From the NCBI GenBank assembly GCA_947630215.1, contig CANRGX010000017.1, forward strand, positions 1 through 44,986: DNA of 44,986 nt. Direction: 5' to 3'. Shown in pieces: positions 34,847 through 43,080 of this stretch. The stretch is from an uncultured Eisenbergiella sp. (GTDB taxonomy: Bacteria > Bacillota > Clostridia > Lachnospirales > Lachnospiraceae). Under the pieces are notes generated by a model. It was not told where the DNA came from. It searched no databases and saw only the letters and a program-made list of their open reading frames with translations. Every line of letters starts with the position of its first letter. Position 1 is the stretch's first letter. Made by a program: the position numbers and the translations under genes.

Positions 34847-36597
34847 GACGCTGCCTCCGTTTCCCCCATCTGGGAATGGCTGATCTCCCGGTAGGTTTCA
34901 CAGCTTTTCATCAGTTCCTCATGGTTCCCGTACCCGATCACATTGCCGTCCTCCAGCACCAGGATATGCTCCGCGTGCCGGATAGAGCTGATCCGCTGGG
35001 CCACAATCACCAGCGTGGTATCCTTATAGTGCTCCCGGATCCCCTTGCGCAGCAGCGCGTCGGTCTTATAGTCCAGCGCGCTGGACGAATCGTCCAGAAT
35101 CAGAATCTCCGGCCGCATGGCCAGTGCCCGGGCAATCAGCACCCGCTGTTTCTGCCCGCCGCTCAAGTTGGCGCCGCGAATGTTCAGCGCATTGTCCTCC
35201 TCCTGACTGCGCTGACTGACAAACTCGCTGGCCTGGGCATAGCGCAGCGCCTCCTGTATCTGTTCCTGGGTCAGACTGCGGCCCAGCGCCACATTTTCCG
35301 CTATAGTGTCCTCAAAAATCATATCGTTCTGAAACACCACCCCGAACTTTTCCTTCAGTTCTTTTGGCGAATAGGTGCGCACATCCCGGCCGTCCACCAG
35401 AATCCTGCCCTGGTCCGTGTCATACATACGCATCAGCAGATTCAGAACCGTGGACTTGCCGGAGCCGATCTCCCCGATAATCCCCAGCGTCTCCCCTTTT
35501 TGCACCGTAAAGCTCAGATCCTTCACGCTGGGCATCTGTCCTTTATAATAGGAGAATGTCACATGGTCAAAGACAATCCTGGCAGAGGCTTCCGCCTTGT
35601 CCTGCCCTTCCTGCGCCTGCGATATCCCTTCCTCCGGCAGCACCTCCATATCCTCCCCGGCGTCCAGCACCCGCCAGATACGGCCGCCGGAAGCAATGGA
35701 CTTGGAAATCATGGAAAACATCTTGGAAATGGACATCATGGCGTTTAGGATCAGGGTAAAATATGTAGTAAAGGCCAGGATTTTTCCCACCTCCGACACG
35801 CCTGCGTTCACCCGGAAGGCGCCCACAAGAATGACACAGACCAGGCCCAGATTCAGAAAGATATTCAGAGACGGGTTCATCACCGCCATGACCATACCGG
35901 CCTTTTTCTCCCGTTCTATCACCGCTGCGTTGACCTGCCGGAATTTTTCCCTTTCATACTCTGTCTTGGAAAGCGCCTTGATGACGCGGATACCGGCAAT
36001 GTCCTCCCGGACCGCCCGCACCATCTGATCCGTCTTTTCCTGGAGCTTGGCGTAAATGGGGATCCCCTTTTTGGAAACGAACACGGACAGGGCCGCCAGA
36101 AGCGGCAGCAGCGCCACCAAAACCAGCGCCATGGCCCAGTCCAGCGTAAACGTCACAAAGATACCGCCAATCAGCAGGATCGGCGCACGCACGCCCAGAC
36201 GCTGAATCCTGGCCACCGTCTGCTGTATGTCATAGGTGTCGGAGGTCATCCGGGAAATCAGCGAGGGCTTGGTGAACGCGTCCATGTTTCGGTTGGACAG
36301 ATACATGATCTTTTCAAACAGATCGTGGCGCAGCGTCCTTGTCACCCGGCTGGCCACCAGAGAGGCCTTCCGATTCGCAATGACATTGAAGGTGACCGCC
36401 AGAACAGAACACAGGATCATGCCGGCCCCCCACCAGAGCACCAACGCCCGATCCTGTTGGGGGATCACCTCGTCGATGATGTGCGCCAGAATATAGGGAA
36501 TACACAGATCCATGATCGTCCCGGTAAACTTGATCACGAATCCGTATCCCATCTGCCCAAAATAGGGCCGGATATATTTCGCAAGGATTCCTTTCAC
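34843..36597 (-). CDS. ABC exporter half-transporter with degenerate ATP site
   Basis: The protein has 584 residues: six membrane helices, then an ATPase domain with Walker A GEIGSGKST and consensus signature LSGGQKQR. The Walker B reads ILILDDSSSALD (Asp where the catalytic Glu should be), and the switch His is Gln (VIVAQRISSIR). This is the pattern of the non-catalytic half of heterodimeric exporters. The start is a GTG at 36597 overlapping the MATE stop (GTGA), with GGGAGG upstream. It is the middle gene of the MATE-ABC-ABC operon. Confidence 0.93.
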   Translation of the reverse strand: MKGILAKYIRPYFGQMGYGFVIKFTGTIMDLCIPYILAHIIDEVIPQQDRALVLWWGAGMILCSVLAVTFNVIANRKASLVASRVTRTLRHDLFEKIMYLSNRNMDAFTKPSLISRMTSDTYDIQQTVARIQRLGVRAPILLIGGIFVTFTLDWAMALVLVALLPLLAALSVFVSKKGIPIYAKLQEKTDQMVRAVREDIAGIRVIKALSKTEYEREKFRQVNAAVIEREKKAGMVMAVMNPSLNIFLNLGLVCVILVGAFRVNAGVSEVGKILAFTTYFTLILNAMMSISKMFSMISKSIASGGRIWRVLDAGEDMEVLPEEGISQAQEGQDKAEASARIVFDHVTFSYYKGQMPSVKDLSFTVQKGETLGIIGEIGSGKSTVLNLLMRMYDTDQGRILVDGRDVRTYSPKELKEKFGVVFQNDMIFEDTIAENVALGRSLTQEQIQEALRYAQASEFVSQRSQEEDNALNIRGANLSGGQKQRVLIARALAMRPEILILDDSSSALDYKTDALLRKGIREHYKDTTLVIVAQRISSIRHAEHILVLEDGNVIGYGNHEELMKSCETYREISHSQMGETEAAS

Positions 36598-37955
36598 TCG
36601 CCTCCCGCCTTTCCGTTAAAAATACGCTTCAGCATAAACAGGGCCGCCACGGCCAGCACCAGTTCCGCCAGCGGCTGGGCCCAGGCCAACCCGTACAGGG
36701 GAAACAGCCGGTTGAGCAGAAAAAGCGCCGGAATTTCCAGCACGATCTTGCGCAGGATCGCAAAGAGGAGCGCGGATTTTCCCATGCCCAGCGCCTGAAA
36801 GACCCCGACCGCCAGAAAATCCAGAAACAAAAGCGGCTGTGCCAGACAGAGGGCGCGCAGAAACCGCGCGCCGTAGGCCACGATCTCCCCGTTCTCCATA
36901 AAGGCCCGCACGATCCCTTCCGCCCCGGCAAAATAGCCCGCGCTGACCAAAACGGTAAGGGGCAGCATCAGCCGGATGGCAAACAGGACGGTATCCTTCA
37001 TGCGTCTGCGGTTCCCGCTGGAAAAGTTGTAGCTCACCAGCGGCATGATCCCCTGGGAAAACCCCAGCGCAATCTGCATGGGCACCATGTTGATCTTCTG
37101 GGAAATCCCCATGGCCGCCACGGCGTCCGCGCCATAGACCGCCGTAAAATTGTTCAGGATCGTCATACCCGTCACATTCAAAAGATTCTGTATGGACGCC
37201 GGCACACCCACCCCGCAGACTCCCAGCACAATGAACCGTCTGATGTGCAGTCTGCGCGGATTGACACAGACGAAAGTGGTTTTTCTCTTTCGGTACAAAA
37301 GCACAAAGAAATACAGGCAGGCCGCGCAGTTGGACAGAAACGTCGCCAGTCCCGCGCCCGCCGCGCCCAGGCCAAGGCCCTGGGGCAGAATGAAAACCGG
37401 ATCCAGCACCATATTCAGAAAACACCCGCTCATGGTACCGATGCTGGCATGTAAAGAAGCGCCTTCTGAACGCACCATATAGGCCAGCACCACATTCAGG
37501 ATCGCCGGTACCGCGCCGCAGAAAACCGTCCAGAGCAGATACCCTTCCGTCGCCGCCGCCGTCCGCACGTCCGCCCCCAGCAGCTGTAAAAGTCCCGTCC
37601 TGCACACGATACAGACGCCGGAAAATAAAAGCCCGCTCAACAGCGCGCAGTAAAAACCAAAGGCCGAGCTTTCGTATACCGTGTCATAATCCTTCCGGCC
37701 CAGGGCCCGGCTCATCATGCTGGAGGAGCCCACGCCAAACAGGTTGTTTACCGCATTGAAGGCCAGCAGCACCGGCGCAGCCAGCGTCACCGCCGCGTTC
37801 TGCACCGGATCGTTTAACATCCCCACAAAATAGGTGTCCGCCAGATTGTAGAGCACCATGACCAGGGAGCTTAAAATGGTGGGCACCGTCAGCCTGGCCA
37901 CCGCCCTCGGTATGGGCATCCGTTCAAACAGTTCTGCTTTTTCGTTCTGAATCAA
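36594..37955 (-). CDS. MATE family efflux transporter
   Basis: The protein has 453 residues and about twelve membrane helices in two six-helix halves. Family features are PRAVARLTVPTILSSLVMVL, YNLADTYFVGML, GVGSSSMMSRALG and MPLVSYNFSSGN. MATE proteins export drugs or metabolites in exchange for Na+ or H+. The start is taken as TTG at 37955, with GAAGGGA upstream; a downstream ATG at MPIPRAV lacks a ribosome site. It heads the operon with two ABC genes, with four-base overlaps at each junction. Confidence 0.93.
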   Translation of the reverse strand: MIQNEKAELFERMPIPRAVARLTVPTILSSLVMVLYNLADTYFVGMLNDPVQNAAVTLAAPVLLAFNAVNNLFGVGSSSMMSRALGRKDYDTVYESSAFGFYCALLSGLLFSGVCIVCRTGLLQLLGADVRTAAATEGYLLWTVFCGAVPAILNVVLAYMVRSEGASLHASIGTMSGCFLNMVLDPVFILPQGLGLGAAGAGLATFLSNCAACLYFFVLLYRKRKTTFVCVNPRRLHIRRFIVLGVCGVGVPASIQNLLNVTGMTILNNFTAVYGADAVAAMGISQKINMVPMQIALGFSQGIMPLVSYNFSSGNRRRMKDTVLFAIRLMLPLTVLVSAGYFAGAEGIVRAFMENGEIVAYGARFLRALCLAQPLLFLDFLAVGVFQALGMGKSALLFAILRKIVLEIPALFLLNRLFPLYGLAWAQPLAELVLAVAALFMLKRIFNGKAGGE

Positions 37956-38002
37956 GGATCTTTCCCTTCATTTCTCACTTGCCAATTTCTGCCGGCCACA
38001 TA

Positions 38003-38032
38003 AAAATAGACCTGCCGGAACAGGTCTATTTT
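38003..38032 (-). terminator. Bidirectional terminator behind the GPH symporter gene
   Basis: A perfect 12-base-pair stem, AAAATAGACCTG and CAGGTCTATTTT, with a six-base loop. It is about 75 bases past the symporter stop. T-runs are present in both orientations. The -10 box of the next promoter lies in one arm. Confidence 0.85.
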
Positions 38033-38056
38033 ATCATGATACCGGTATGAAAACAA
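38028..38056 (-). promoter_or_regulatory. Candidate promoter of the MATE-ABC-ABC operon
   Basis: On the - strand TTGTTT (38051-38056) and TAAAAT (38028-38033) are 17 bases apart. The transcript would begin inside the terminator hairpin, so the first transcribed bases could still form a seven-base-pair stem followed by ATTTTTA. Confidence 0.5.
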
Positions 38057-38107
38057 CCTTATCCAATCGGAAATCCAAACGGGGTCGTCCGATTTTCCTC
38101 TCCCGGA

Positions 38108-39478
38108 TCAGTTCTGCCGGATGGCCTCCGTGATCTCCTCCACCTTTTCTTCCGTCAGAATGTATTTTTTATGGAAGTAGAAAATGGCGATCAGCAGCCC
38201 GAGAATGGGCAGCACGGTCATGGTCAGTCTCAGTCCCATAACGGAGGAAGCCGCGGCCTGAACCGCCTGGGAGGTTTCCGAAGTATCGCTGCTTAAATGG
38301 GTGACCGACAGGCAGATGGAAGCGATCAGCGCCGCCACGCCGGAAGCAAGCTTCACCACAAAGGTCTGCATGGAAAAGATCACGCTCTCGTCCCGGCGGT
38401 TGTTCTTCCACTGTCCGTAATCCACCGTATTGGCCAGAAACACCGTGGTCAGGACGGTCAGCATCCCGAACGCCACGAAGATGAAAAACGCAGGCACAAA
38501 CAGCGCGAAAATGCTGGTCACATTCAGCAGCATAAAGAGAAGCAGGACAGCGTAGCCCACTATGGCCATGGCAAAGCTCAGATAGAACACCCGGATGGCG
38601 CTTAAGAACCGGCGCACCAGCGGGAAAAGGATCATCATGGACAAAATCTGGATCCCGCCGCCGAAGGTATTGAACAGGGTGTAGCTGTTATACCAGGTGT
38701 CCCCGCCGAAATCATATTTGAAGAAATAAATCACCAGATTGGAAGTGATATAGAGGGAGCAGTTGATGAGCACGATGCTGATCACCACGGTCATGGCCTG
38801 ATCGTTTTGCAAAAGGGAGGTAAACATCTGCTTCACCGAAGGGGATTCCACATCCACCGTGGATTTCTCCCGGATGCTCACGCAGGTAATCAGAATAAAG
38901 ACCACAAACAACAGCGCCAGAATCAGGGCGAAGCGGGCAAATCCGCTGCGCTCATCCCCCTGCCCCAGCGTATAGACGCACCACATGGTGATAATGGTCA
39001 CCAGCGCAGAGCCCACGCCCGCGCAGGAACGGGCCAGCGTGGAAAGGTTTTCCCTTTCCTTTCCCCCTTCCGTAAAGGCGGGGATCATGGACCAGAAAGG
39101 AATGTCCATCATCGTATAGGTCACGCCCCAGAGCACATAGGTAAGGGCCGCATAGGCCACCAGACCGCCGCCGTTTAAGGCCGGGGGCGCCGCAAACATG
39201 AAATACAAAATGATCGCGTTCAGAACCGTACCGATCAGCAGCCAGGGGCGGAACTTGCCCCATTTCGTGCGGGTCTTAGCCACAATCACACCCATGATCG
39301 GATCGTTGAAGGCGTCAAATACCCGCGCCGCCATCAGGATCATGCCCATCGCAATGGCGCTGACCCCCAGGATATCCTGGTAATAGTAAAGGATATAGCT
39401 GGCGGACAGCATATACACCATATCCTTGCCCACAGCCCCCAGTCCATAGGAGGCCTTTTCCTTAAACGTCAGTTTCAT
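38108..39478 (-). CDS. MFS transporter of the glycoside-pentoside-hexuronide (GPH) cation symporter type
   Basis: The protein has 456 residues and about twelve membrane helices. It starts MKLTFKEKASYGLGAVGKDM and contains the GPH features RVFDAFNDPIMGVIVAKTRT and KWGKFRPWLLIG, as in MelB-like symporters. The usual role is sugar uptake with Na+ or H+. Its ATG overlaps the TetR stop by four bases, so its expression is tied to that regulator. The substrate is not evident: no glycosidase is adjacent. Confidence 0.9.
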   Translation of the reverse strand: MKLTFKEKASYGLGAVGKDMVYMLSASYILYYYQDILGVSAIAMGMILMAARVFDAFNDPIMGVIVAKTRTKWGKFRPWLLIGTVLNAIILYFMFAAPPALNGGGLVAYAALTYVLWGVTYTMMDIPFWSMIPAFTEGGKERENLSTLARSCAGVGSALVTIITMWCVYTLGQGDERSGFARFALILALLFVVFILITCVSIREKSTVDVESPSVKQMFTSLLQNDQAMTVVISIVLINCSLYITSNLVIYFFKYDFGGDTWYNSYTLFNTFGGGIQILSMMILFPLVRRFLSAIRVFYLSFAMAIVGYAVLLLFMLLNVTSIFALFVPAFFIFVAFGMLTVLTTVFLANTVDYGQWKNNRRDESVIFSMQTFVVKLASGVAALIASICLSVTHLSSDTSETSQAVQAAASSVMGLRLTMTVLPILGLLIAIFYFHKKYILTEEKVEEITEAIRQN

Positions 39479-40083
39479 GTCTCCTCACTTTCCGCCGCCG
39501 ATGCGGCCGCCATACGGCGCGTTCCCTGCGCCCGTATCCCTTCCATCAGGATATCCACCACTTCTTCCAGCGCCTCCCGGTAGGCGATCCCGTTTTTCAC
39601 CAGCACATCCCTCTGGAAAAACTGCTCCAGCGAAGCTTCCAGCATCAGCTTCAGGATCGGAATCTTCACCGGACGGATCACGCCCTCCGCCATCCCCTGC
39701 TCCAACAGGGCGATGGTGGTCTCCCAGCCGGTTTCCAGCCGCCGTTCCACCTGCCGGTAAATCGCCGGATATTTCTCCCTTAACGGATAGAGCCGGCTGA
39801 AATCCACATCCCGGTAGCTCTCCGGAAGCACGCCCAGAATCCGGCGGATCTTCTCCACCGTATCCAGGCCGGGATCCTGCGCCACCTGTCTTTCGCTTTC
39901 CTTGATGGAGTCGAACAGATAGTCCACCATAGCCAAAAACAGCTCCTCCTTGTCATGGAAGACCGTATAAATGGTCTTCTTGCTCATGCCAAGCAGCGAC
40001 GCGATATCGTCCATCGTGAACTTCAACCCTTTGTTCCGGAAGGCCAGCACCGTGCCCTCCAAAATTTCTTCCCGCAGAGCCAT
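39475..40083 (-). CDS. TetR family transcriptional regulator
   Basis: The protein has 202 residues from the ATG at 40083. The N-terminal helix-turn-helix is EEILEGTVLAFRNKGLKFTM, DDIASLLGMSKKTIYTVFHD. The C-terminal ligand domain is variable. An open frame reaches back to 40140, but the ATG there lies in the -10 box of the promoter at 40139-40167, so it cannot be transcribed; GGGAAGCG supports the internal start. It is co-transcribed with the symporter, and a perfect inverted repeat next to the transcription start is a likely autoregulatory operator. The inducer is unknown. Confidence 0.9.
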   Translation of the reverse strand: MALREEILEGTVLAFRNKGLKFTMDDIASLLGMSKKTIYTVFHDKEELFLAMVDYLFDSIKESERQVAQDPGLDTVEKIRRILGVLPESYRDVDFSRLYPLREKYPAIYRQVERRLETGWETTIALLEQGMAEGVIRPVKIPILKLMLEASLEQFFQRDVLVKNGIAYREALEEVVDILMEGIRAQGTRRMAAASAAESEET

Positions 40084-40106
40084 CGCTTCCCTGCCTTTCC
40101 CTTCCG

Positions 40107-40136
40107 TGGAAACTGTTTTTTGATTTTCAGTTTCCA
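40107..40136. promoter_or_regulatory. Candidate TetR operator
   Basis: TGGAAACTG and CAGTTTCCA form a perfect nine-base inverted repeat with a 12-base spacer, directly downstream of the -10 box. A third half-site, AGTTTCC, lies upstream of the -35 box at 40188-40194. Confidence 0.6.
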
Positions 40137-40138
40137 TC

Positions 40139-40167
40139 ATTGTACCATGTTCTTTTGCCTACGGCAA
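40139..40167 (-). promoter_or_regulatory. Promoter of the TetR-symporter operon
   Basis: TTGCCG (40162-40167) and TACAAT (40139-40144) on the - strand are 17 bases apart. This defines a leader of about 50 nt before the ATG at 40083. Confidence 0.65.
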
Positions 40168-40214
40168 GAAACCGGATTCACAAAAATAGTTTCCTTCTTT
40201 TATGGAAAATCACG

Positions 40215-40252
40215 AAAAAACGGGCCGCCATACCCGAAGCTATGGCAGCCCG
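40215..40252 (-). terminator. Terminator of the conserved-TM-helix protein gene
   Basis: CGGGCTGCCATA and TATGGCGGCCCG pair with one mismatch around an eight-base loop and are followed by TTTTTT on the - strand. It lies 30 bases beyond the stop codon at 40282. Confidence 0.85.
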
Positions 40253-40281
40253 TCCCCCGGCCGAAGCCGTATGAAATCTGT

Positions 40282-41496
40282 TTATTCTTCTTCGTCTTTC
40301 TCCGCCGGAGCGCCGTTGAGATGCTTTTCCTCCAGCGCCGTCAGCACATGTCCCGCGAACTTCTTGCCGCCCAGGCCGAAGGCCAGAGCAAAGGCCACGC
40401 ACGCCGCCGCAATGAACAGCACAAAAGCGGTCTCCACGATCTTCGTGGCAATTCCCAGCTGGCTGAGACACATAAACGCCACCAGCACGTAAATCGCTAC
40501 CTTCGCCGCCAGAATCGCGCCCTTGGCCGCCGGGAACTTCTTCTCCAGCGCACCCTGCACCGCATTCGCCGCAAACAGGCCGATAGCCAGGATAATCACC
40601 GCCGCCAGTACCTTGGGCAGATACGCGATGACAGCGGAGCCAATGACCGTAAGCACTTCCAGGTTCAGCACGTTGATCCCCTGCACCAGGAAAATCACGA
40701 TCAGGACAATCTTCACCACCGTGCCGATGGTCTTGGAAAGTACAATCTTCTTGCCGGAATTGGGCGAAATCTTATCCAGCAGCGCATCCGCGCCCACGCC
40801 CGCCAGAAGGGATTCCAGCAGCTTTGCCACAAGCTGTGCAATAAACACGCCCACCGCAACAATGGCGATGGCAGCCAGAACATTGGGGAAGATCGAGAAG
40901 ATCGACGCCACAATGACTTTGGCGGGGCTGGAAATCGCCGCAATACCCAGTTCATCCAGCGCGGAAGTGAGGATCACAAGCAGCAGCAGCGCATAGATAA
41001 TGTTGGCAATGAGCGTGGAGAAAGCGGTCTTTTCCGTCGCCTCGATGCCAAACTTTTTCTGCAGCTCATCCACCTTCACCGCCCGAAGGACAGAAAGCAG
41101 AAGCTGCCGTACCAGCTTCGCCAGAAAGACGCCCAGTCCGACGATGATCGCCGCGCCGACCAGATTCGGGATAAAGCCCAGGAACCGGTTCACCATGCCG
41201 GTGATCGGTGCGGACACGCTCTGCATCCCCAGCTTGTCTAAAACTGCGGGTAAAAACAGCAGGAACGTCACAAAATAGGCCAGCTTCGCGACAAATTCGA
41301 CCTCGCTGCCCGTGGACACATCCTTAATGCCCAACTTCGATAAGTACTTCTCCGCGTGAACGGCGTTTAACAGCTTCGTCACCAGCCCTTTTACGATCTT
41401 TGCCACGACAAAAGCGATGATCAGCAAAATGACGGCCCACAGGAAGCTGGAAACGGACGTATACACGTTGTGAAAAATGTTCGCCACGTAATCCAT
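40282..41496 (-). CDS. Conserved TM helix (CmpX/MscS-related) membrane protein
   Basis: The protein has 404 residues made of repeated units. A repeat of about 25 residues occurs three times: FIPNLVGAAIIVGLGVFLA, IFPNVLAAIAIVAVGVFIA and YLPKVLAAVIILAIGLFAA, each followed by an amphipathic basic segment. This is the conserved TM-helix repeat found in CmpX-type relatives of mechanosensitive channels. The MscS beta domain is not evident, and the tail is short and acidic (EKDEEE). The ATG at 41496 is chosen for the MDYVANIF start; longer frames run into the promoter region. A role in osmotic or envelope stress is inferred. Confidence 0.8.
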   Translation of the reverse strand: MDYVANIFHNVYTSVSSFLWAVILLIIAFVVAKIVKGLVTKLLNAVHAEKYLSKLGIKDVSTGSEVEFVAKLAYFVTFLLFLPAVLDKLGMQSVSAPITGMVNRFLGFIPNLVGAAIIVGLGVFLAKLVRQLLLSVLRAVKVDELQKKFGIEATEKTAFSTLIANIIYALLLLVILTSALDELGIAAISSPAKVIVASIFSIFPNVLAAIAIVAVGVFIAQLVAKLLESLLAGVGADALLDKISPNSGKKIVLSKTIGTVVKIVLIVIFLVQGINVLNLEVLTVIGSAVIAYLPKVLAAVIILAIGLFAANAVQGALEKKFPAAKGAILAAKVAIYVLVAFMCLSQLGIATKIVETAFVLFIAAACVAFALAFGLGGKKFAGHVLTALEEKHLNGAPAEKDEEE

Positions 41497-41622
41497 CCTA
41501 CATAACCCCCTTATCTTATTTTTGGAAGTGGCTTCCACTTATAAGCATACACTTTTCCCCTGCATTTTTCAACAAATATCCTCTTTTTTACAGAGAAATG
41601 TCAAATATGGCCTCCGTCCTTT

Positions 41623-41693
41623 CCCCAATCTTGTTTTCAGATTCCGCTTCTGCTATAATAAAAGAAGCAAAGAATCCGAAAACAAGATTGGGG
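41623..41693 (+). promoter_or_regulatory. Sugar kinase promoter inside a long inverted repeat
   Basis: The 16-base arms CCCCAATCTTGTTTTC (41623-41638) and GAAAACAAGATTGGGG (41678-41693) are perfectly complementary, with GATTC/GAATC and GCTTC/GAAGC continuing inwards. The central bases hold TATAAT (41654-41659); TTGTTT (41631-41636), 17 bases away, lies in the left arm. Transcription would start near 41666 in the right arm, so the left arm is not transcribed and the structure acts at DNA level. Confidence 0.7.
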
Positions 41694-41700
41694 GGACATT

Positions 41701-42789
41701 ATGGAACATCACAATCCTTTACTGGAGCAGACGGACACTTCGGAAAAATTTCTTGCCATCGGCGAAATCATGCTGCGGCTGACGCCGCCCAACTATGAAA
41801 AGCTCCGCATGGCCAGCAGCTTTGAAGCCAGCTACGGCGGCAGCGAAGCCAACATCGCGCTGGCGCTGGCCAATCTGGGAGTGGACAGCACCTTCTTTTC
41901 CGTGGTGCCCAATAACAGCATCGGCAAAAGCGCCATCCGGATGCTGCGCAGCAACGACGTGCACTGCACGCCCATGATTTTAACCACGCCGGAGGAAACG
42001 CCTTCCCACCGGCTGGGCACCTACTATCTGGAAACCGGATACGGCATCCGCGCCAGCAAGGTTATCTACGACCGCAAGCACAGCGCCATCACGGAATACG
42101 ATTTTTCCAAAGTGGATCTGCCGGCCCTGCTGGACGGCTTTGACTGGCTGCATTTAAGCGGCATCACGCCGGCGCTGGGGGAAAACTGCGCCAAATTCAT
42201 TCTGGACTGTCTGAAGACGGCCAAGGAAAAAGGACTGACCGTCAGCTTTGACGGCAACTTCCGCAGCGCCCTCTGGAGCTGGGATGAGGCCAGGGATTTC
42301 TGTACCCAGTGTCTGCCCTATGTGGATGTGCTGCTGGGCATCGAACCGTACCATCTCTGGAAGGACGAAAACGACCACAGCAAGGGAGATTACAAGGACG
42401 GCGTGCCGCTGCAGCCCTCCTATGAACAGCAGGACGAGATCTTCCGCGCCTTTGTGGAGCGCTATCCCAACCTCAAATGTATCGCCCGTCATGTGCGCTA
42501 CGCCCACAGCGGCAGCGAAAACAGTCTGAAGGCCTTCATGTGGTACGAGGGCCACACCTTTGAGAGCCGCCTGTTTACCTTCAATATTCTGGATCGCGTG
42601 GGCGGCGGCGACGCCTTTGCGGCCGGTCTGATCTACGCCATGTTAAAGCATTACCGCCCCATGGATCTGATCAATTTTGCGGTGGCCAGCAGCGCCATCA
42701 AGCACACCATTCACGGCGACGCCAACATCACGGACGACGCGGCCGCCATTCGCAACCTGATGAATATGAATTACGATATTAAAAGATAA
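41701..42789 (+). CDS. PfkB family carbohydrate kinase, 2-keto-3-deoxygluconate kinase-like
   Basis: The protein has 362 residues. The PfkB features are FLAIGEIMLRLTP at the N-terminus, FEASYGGSEANIALALANLG (substrate and glycine-rich motif) and the catalytic anion-hole motif NILDRVGGGDAFAAGLIYA with the base Asp near residue 310. The overall pattern, including FDWLHLSGITPAL and VSFDGNFRSALW, fits 2-dehydro-3-deoxygluconokinases, which phosphorylate KDG in uronate breakdown; this substrate is an inference. No aldolase or isomerase partner is adjacent. GGGGGG precedes the ATG at 41701. Confidence 0.9.
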   Translation: MEHHNPLLEQTDTSEKFLAIGEIMLRLTPPNYEKLRMASSFEASYGGSEANIALALANLGVDSTFFSVVPNNSIGKSAIRMLRSNDVHCTPMILTTPEETPSHRLGTYYLETGYGIRASKVIYDRKHSAITEYDFSKVDLPALLDGFDWLHLSGITPALGENCAKFILDCLKTAKEKGLTVSFDGNFRSALWSWDEARDFCTQCLPYVDVLLGIEPYHLWKDENDHSKGDYKDGVPLQPSYEQQDEIFRAFVERYPNLKCIARHVRYAHSGSENSLKAFMWYEGHTFESRLFTFNILDRVGGGDAFAAGLIYAMLKHYRPMDLINFAVASSAIKHTIHGDANITDDAAAIRNLMNMNYDIKR

Positions 42790-43080
42790 ACAAAAGATAA
42801 TAGAACAAAAAGGGGCTGTCCTCAGAGGGTTCAATGTAGAAGATTTGCGAAAACAAGTAAATTTAAGCTGACAATTTTCAAGTAGGTTTAGCAATTAAAA
42901 ATGCCATGCAAGAGCATTGCGCTCATACATGGCATTTTCCCTTATAAATAGCAGAAGACGCTTTGAATTAACAAAACGTCCTCGAAGACTCCTTCTACGC
43001 ATGGCAGATGAGCTATTTATAGTGTATGCTTTTCTCATCCTTTTGTTAATAAATTTAGCCGCTTTTTGTGAACTACCAAA
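42790..43080. other. AT-rich non-coding region with many inverted repeats
   Basis: There is no convincing gene. AAAATGCCATG/CATGGCATTTT (42898-42938) is a terminator-like hairpin with T-runs, which can end dinD on the - strand. TATAAATAGC/GCTATTTATA (42943-42952 and 43012-43021) and ATTAACAAAA/TTTTGTTAAT (42967-42976 and 43041-43050) interlock with it. GGGGCTGTCCTCAGAGGG near 42812 resembles insertion-sequence ends but no partner is found. Confidence 0.45.
42896..42938 (-). terminator. Terminator-like hairpin between the kinase and dinD
   Basis: An 11-base-pair stem AAAATGCCATG/CATGGCATTTT encloses a second small stem (GAGC/GCTC). The - strand is followed by further T residues. It lies about 140 bases past the dinD stop and about 110 past the kinase stop, so it can serve both. 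Confidence 0.55.

Noticed and set aside
40084-40140. A 221-residue TetR protein starting at 40140
   Set aside because: That ATG lies within the -10 hexamer of a good promoter, so the first codons would not be transcribed.
42805-42830. GGGGCTGTCCTCAGAGGG as an insertion sequence end
   Set aside because: No matching inverted copy and no transposase remnant were found nearby; kept only as a remark.
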